Below are positions 62,964-64,000 of a stretch of DNA of 64,000 nt, piece by piece. This DNA comes from Cohnella silvisoli (lineage in GTDB: Bacteria > Bacillota > Bacilli > Paenibacillales > Paenibacillaceae), in contig NZ_JAIOAP010000017.1 in assembly GCF_021190915.1 (NCBI RefSeq), forward strand, positions 1-64,000. Direction: 5' to 3'. Numbering within the stretch: position 1 is the stretch's first letter; each line of letters opens with the position of its first letter. The notes under the pieces were generated by a model. It was not told the DNA's origin. It did not search any database and saw only the letters and a list, made by a program, of their open reading frames with translations. The translations under genes were made by a program, and so were the position numbers.

Positions 62964-64000
62964 CCCTCGCCTCTCCTTTGCGGGAAGGATGTGTGTTTAT
63001 AAGCTTCCGGTGACATGCCGTTCTGTTTCTTGAATACCCTGCAGAAATACTTCGTATCCTGATAGCCGCACTCTGCGGCGATTTCATATATTTTCAGCCT
63101 GTTTGCCGCAAGCAATTGCTTAGCCCTCTGCATTCTGGCCTCCATGACATGATCGGAAAACGTCGTCCCCGTACGGCTTTTGATCCATGTGCTGAAATAA
63201 GAAGGATTGAAGAAAAAATGCTCGGCAGCCCGTTCCAGCGTCAAATCTTCCTTGGCGTGCTCATGAATCCATCTCAAACATTCGGCAACGATAATCTCGC
63301 TTCTGTCCAATTGCGCTTGCTGTAACGCATCGTGCACATCCCGCAGCCTTCCCTCCAGAAGAGCCATTAGCTCTGTATAGGTTTGGCAAGCCGGAATAGC
63401 CATAACGACCGAATTCGTGAGCGCGCTCCCTACCTGTCGGTCGACGAAATCGCGAATTCTGCTTTTAATCTTCATGATAATAAGAGCGGCGGATTCTTTG
63501 ATCAGGGTTGGATTCGCATGGCCGTTAGCTGCAAGTTGATTGAATGCAGTCTGGCATATGTCTATAGCAGCATTGGCATCCCTTCCTTGCAGTGCTTCGA
63601 ACAGCTTCTCTCCGTCAAGAATGATGGGATTGCGGGAGGGTAAGATTTCTTCATGGAATAGAATGCCGTTCCAGCATTCATGGAAGTTATATCTATTCGC
63701 GGATTGGGCTGCTCGGTATGCTTGAGGAGCTTCCAACCATAACGACCGGCATTCCGGTCCGATCCCATGTGAAAGCTGTCCGGCCTTTGCCCATTCTGTA
63801 CCTAAAGAGGTCACCCTTAAGCGAATATCCGGCATTCGATCGAGGGTATGCAGAGACGTTCGAAGGATCGTAACCGCTTGAAAAATATCTTCCTCCAAAG
63901 CGTTCAAGGGAAAAGTATGGGCTTCGCCCCATTCCGCCCATGTTTGCTCCAAGCGTTGCATCAAGCCAATGGGGTCAAGTTCGGCTTTGTTCCCAAGTTC
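62960..64000 (-). CDS. YesN-type AraC response regulator (5' end beyond window)
   Basis: The frame is open to the right edge, so the first part, expected to contain the receiver domain, is missing. Visible are a middle region without known fold and the C-terminal AraC double helix-turn-helix (CLRWIHEHAKEDLTLERAAEHFFFNPSYFSTWIKSRTGTTF ... KIYEIAAECGYQDTKYFCRVFKKQNGMSPEAYK). It should activate the arabinoside transport operon together with the YesM-type kinase. Confidence 0.9.
   Translation of the reverse strand, partial: ELGNKAELDPIGLMQRLEQTWAEWGEAHTFPLNALEEDIFQAVTILRTSLHTLDRMPDIRLRVTSLGTEWAKAGQLSHGIGPECRSLWLEAPQAYRAAQSANRYNFHECWNGILFHEEILPSRNPIILDGEKLFEALQGRDANAAIDICQTAFNQLAANGHANPTLIKESAALIIMKIKSRIRDFVDRQVGSALTNSVVMAIPACQTYTELMALLEGRLRDVHDALQQAQLDRSEIIVAECLRWIHEHAKEDLTLERAAEHFFFNPSYFSTWIKSRTGTTFSDHVMEARMQRAKQLLAANRLKIYEIAAECGYQDTKYFCRVFKKQNGMSPEAYKHTSFPQRRGEG

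Overview
The window looks like chromosomal DNA of a spore-forming Firmicute, most likely a Paenibacillaceae member (Paenibacillus or Cohnella-like). This is inferred from gene content, not from a marker gene. The pointers are strong GGAGG ribosome sites, several short YjcZ-type sporulation proteins, a T-box leader, YesM/YesN-type two-component control of a sugar ABC system, a GntR/ABC unit of the YtrA type, an FusB-like EF-G-binding protein and a CehA-type exported phosphoesterase. I saw no rRNA, tRNA, CRISPR array or intact mobile element.

Left part (1-17.6 kb): the window opens in what looks like the right end of an IS200/IS605-type element. It abuts an MFS transporter gene that has lost its first codons. 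Then come a CehA-type enzyme, malate:quinone oxidoreductase (mqo), a PhzF-like protein and a lipoprotein. Next is a three-gene unit, DUF6530-like / MoxR ATPase / VWA protein, whose last two genes are joined only through an A9 slippery run. After small membrane proteins and a ferritin-like protein comes an Lsa-type ABC-F antibiotic-resistance gene behind a transcription attenuator. A GntR-ABC-DUF4386-dehydrogenase operon follows, whose last gene appears to start at ATA.

Metabolic core (17.6-25.8 kb): asd behind a T-box, then the pentose-phosphate operon zwf-tkt-tal-gnd read leftward, with a divergent LysR regulator.

Middle (26-46.9 kb): two regulator/transporter pairs, a YdcZ-Crp-YdcZ unit, a DedA-PAP2 fusion with altered catalytic residues and a YjcZ cluster. 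A two-gene TOMM (azole peptide) maturation unit has no visible precursor and faces a glycine-rich protein. Next are a hybrid histidine kinase, the FusB-like gene behind a translational attenuator with a leader peptide, a MarR/MOSC unit divergent from a CDGSH protein across four palindromic operators, and two TVP38-type membrane proteins.

Right part (47-64 kb): an operon joining a sugar-type binding protein and two permeases to an HlyD-type adaptor and a MacB-type permease, with no ATPase. It is headed by a truncated duplicate of the binding protein and faces an OmpR-type two-component system. The window ends with a GH127 beta-L-arabinofuranosidase locus (GH127, two permeases, binding protein with a cre-like promoter, YesM kinase, YesN regulator running off the edge). 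The main themes are antibiotic-inducible translation-protection genes with RNA leaders, and carbohydrate uptake under two-component control.
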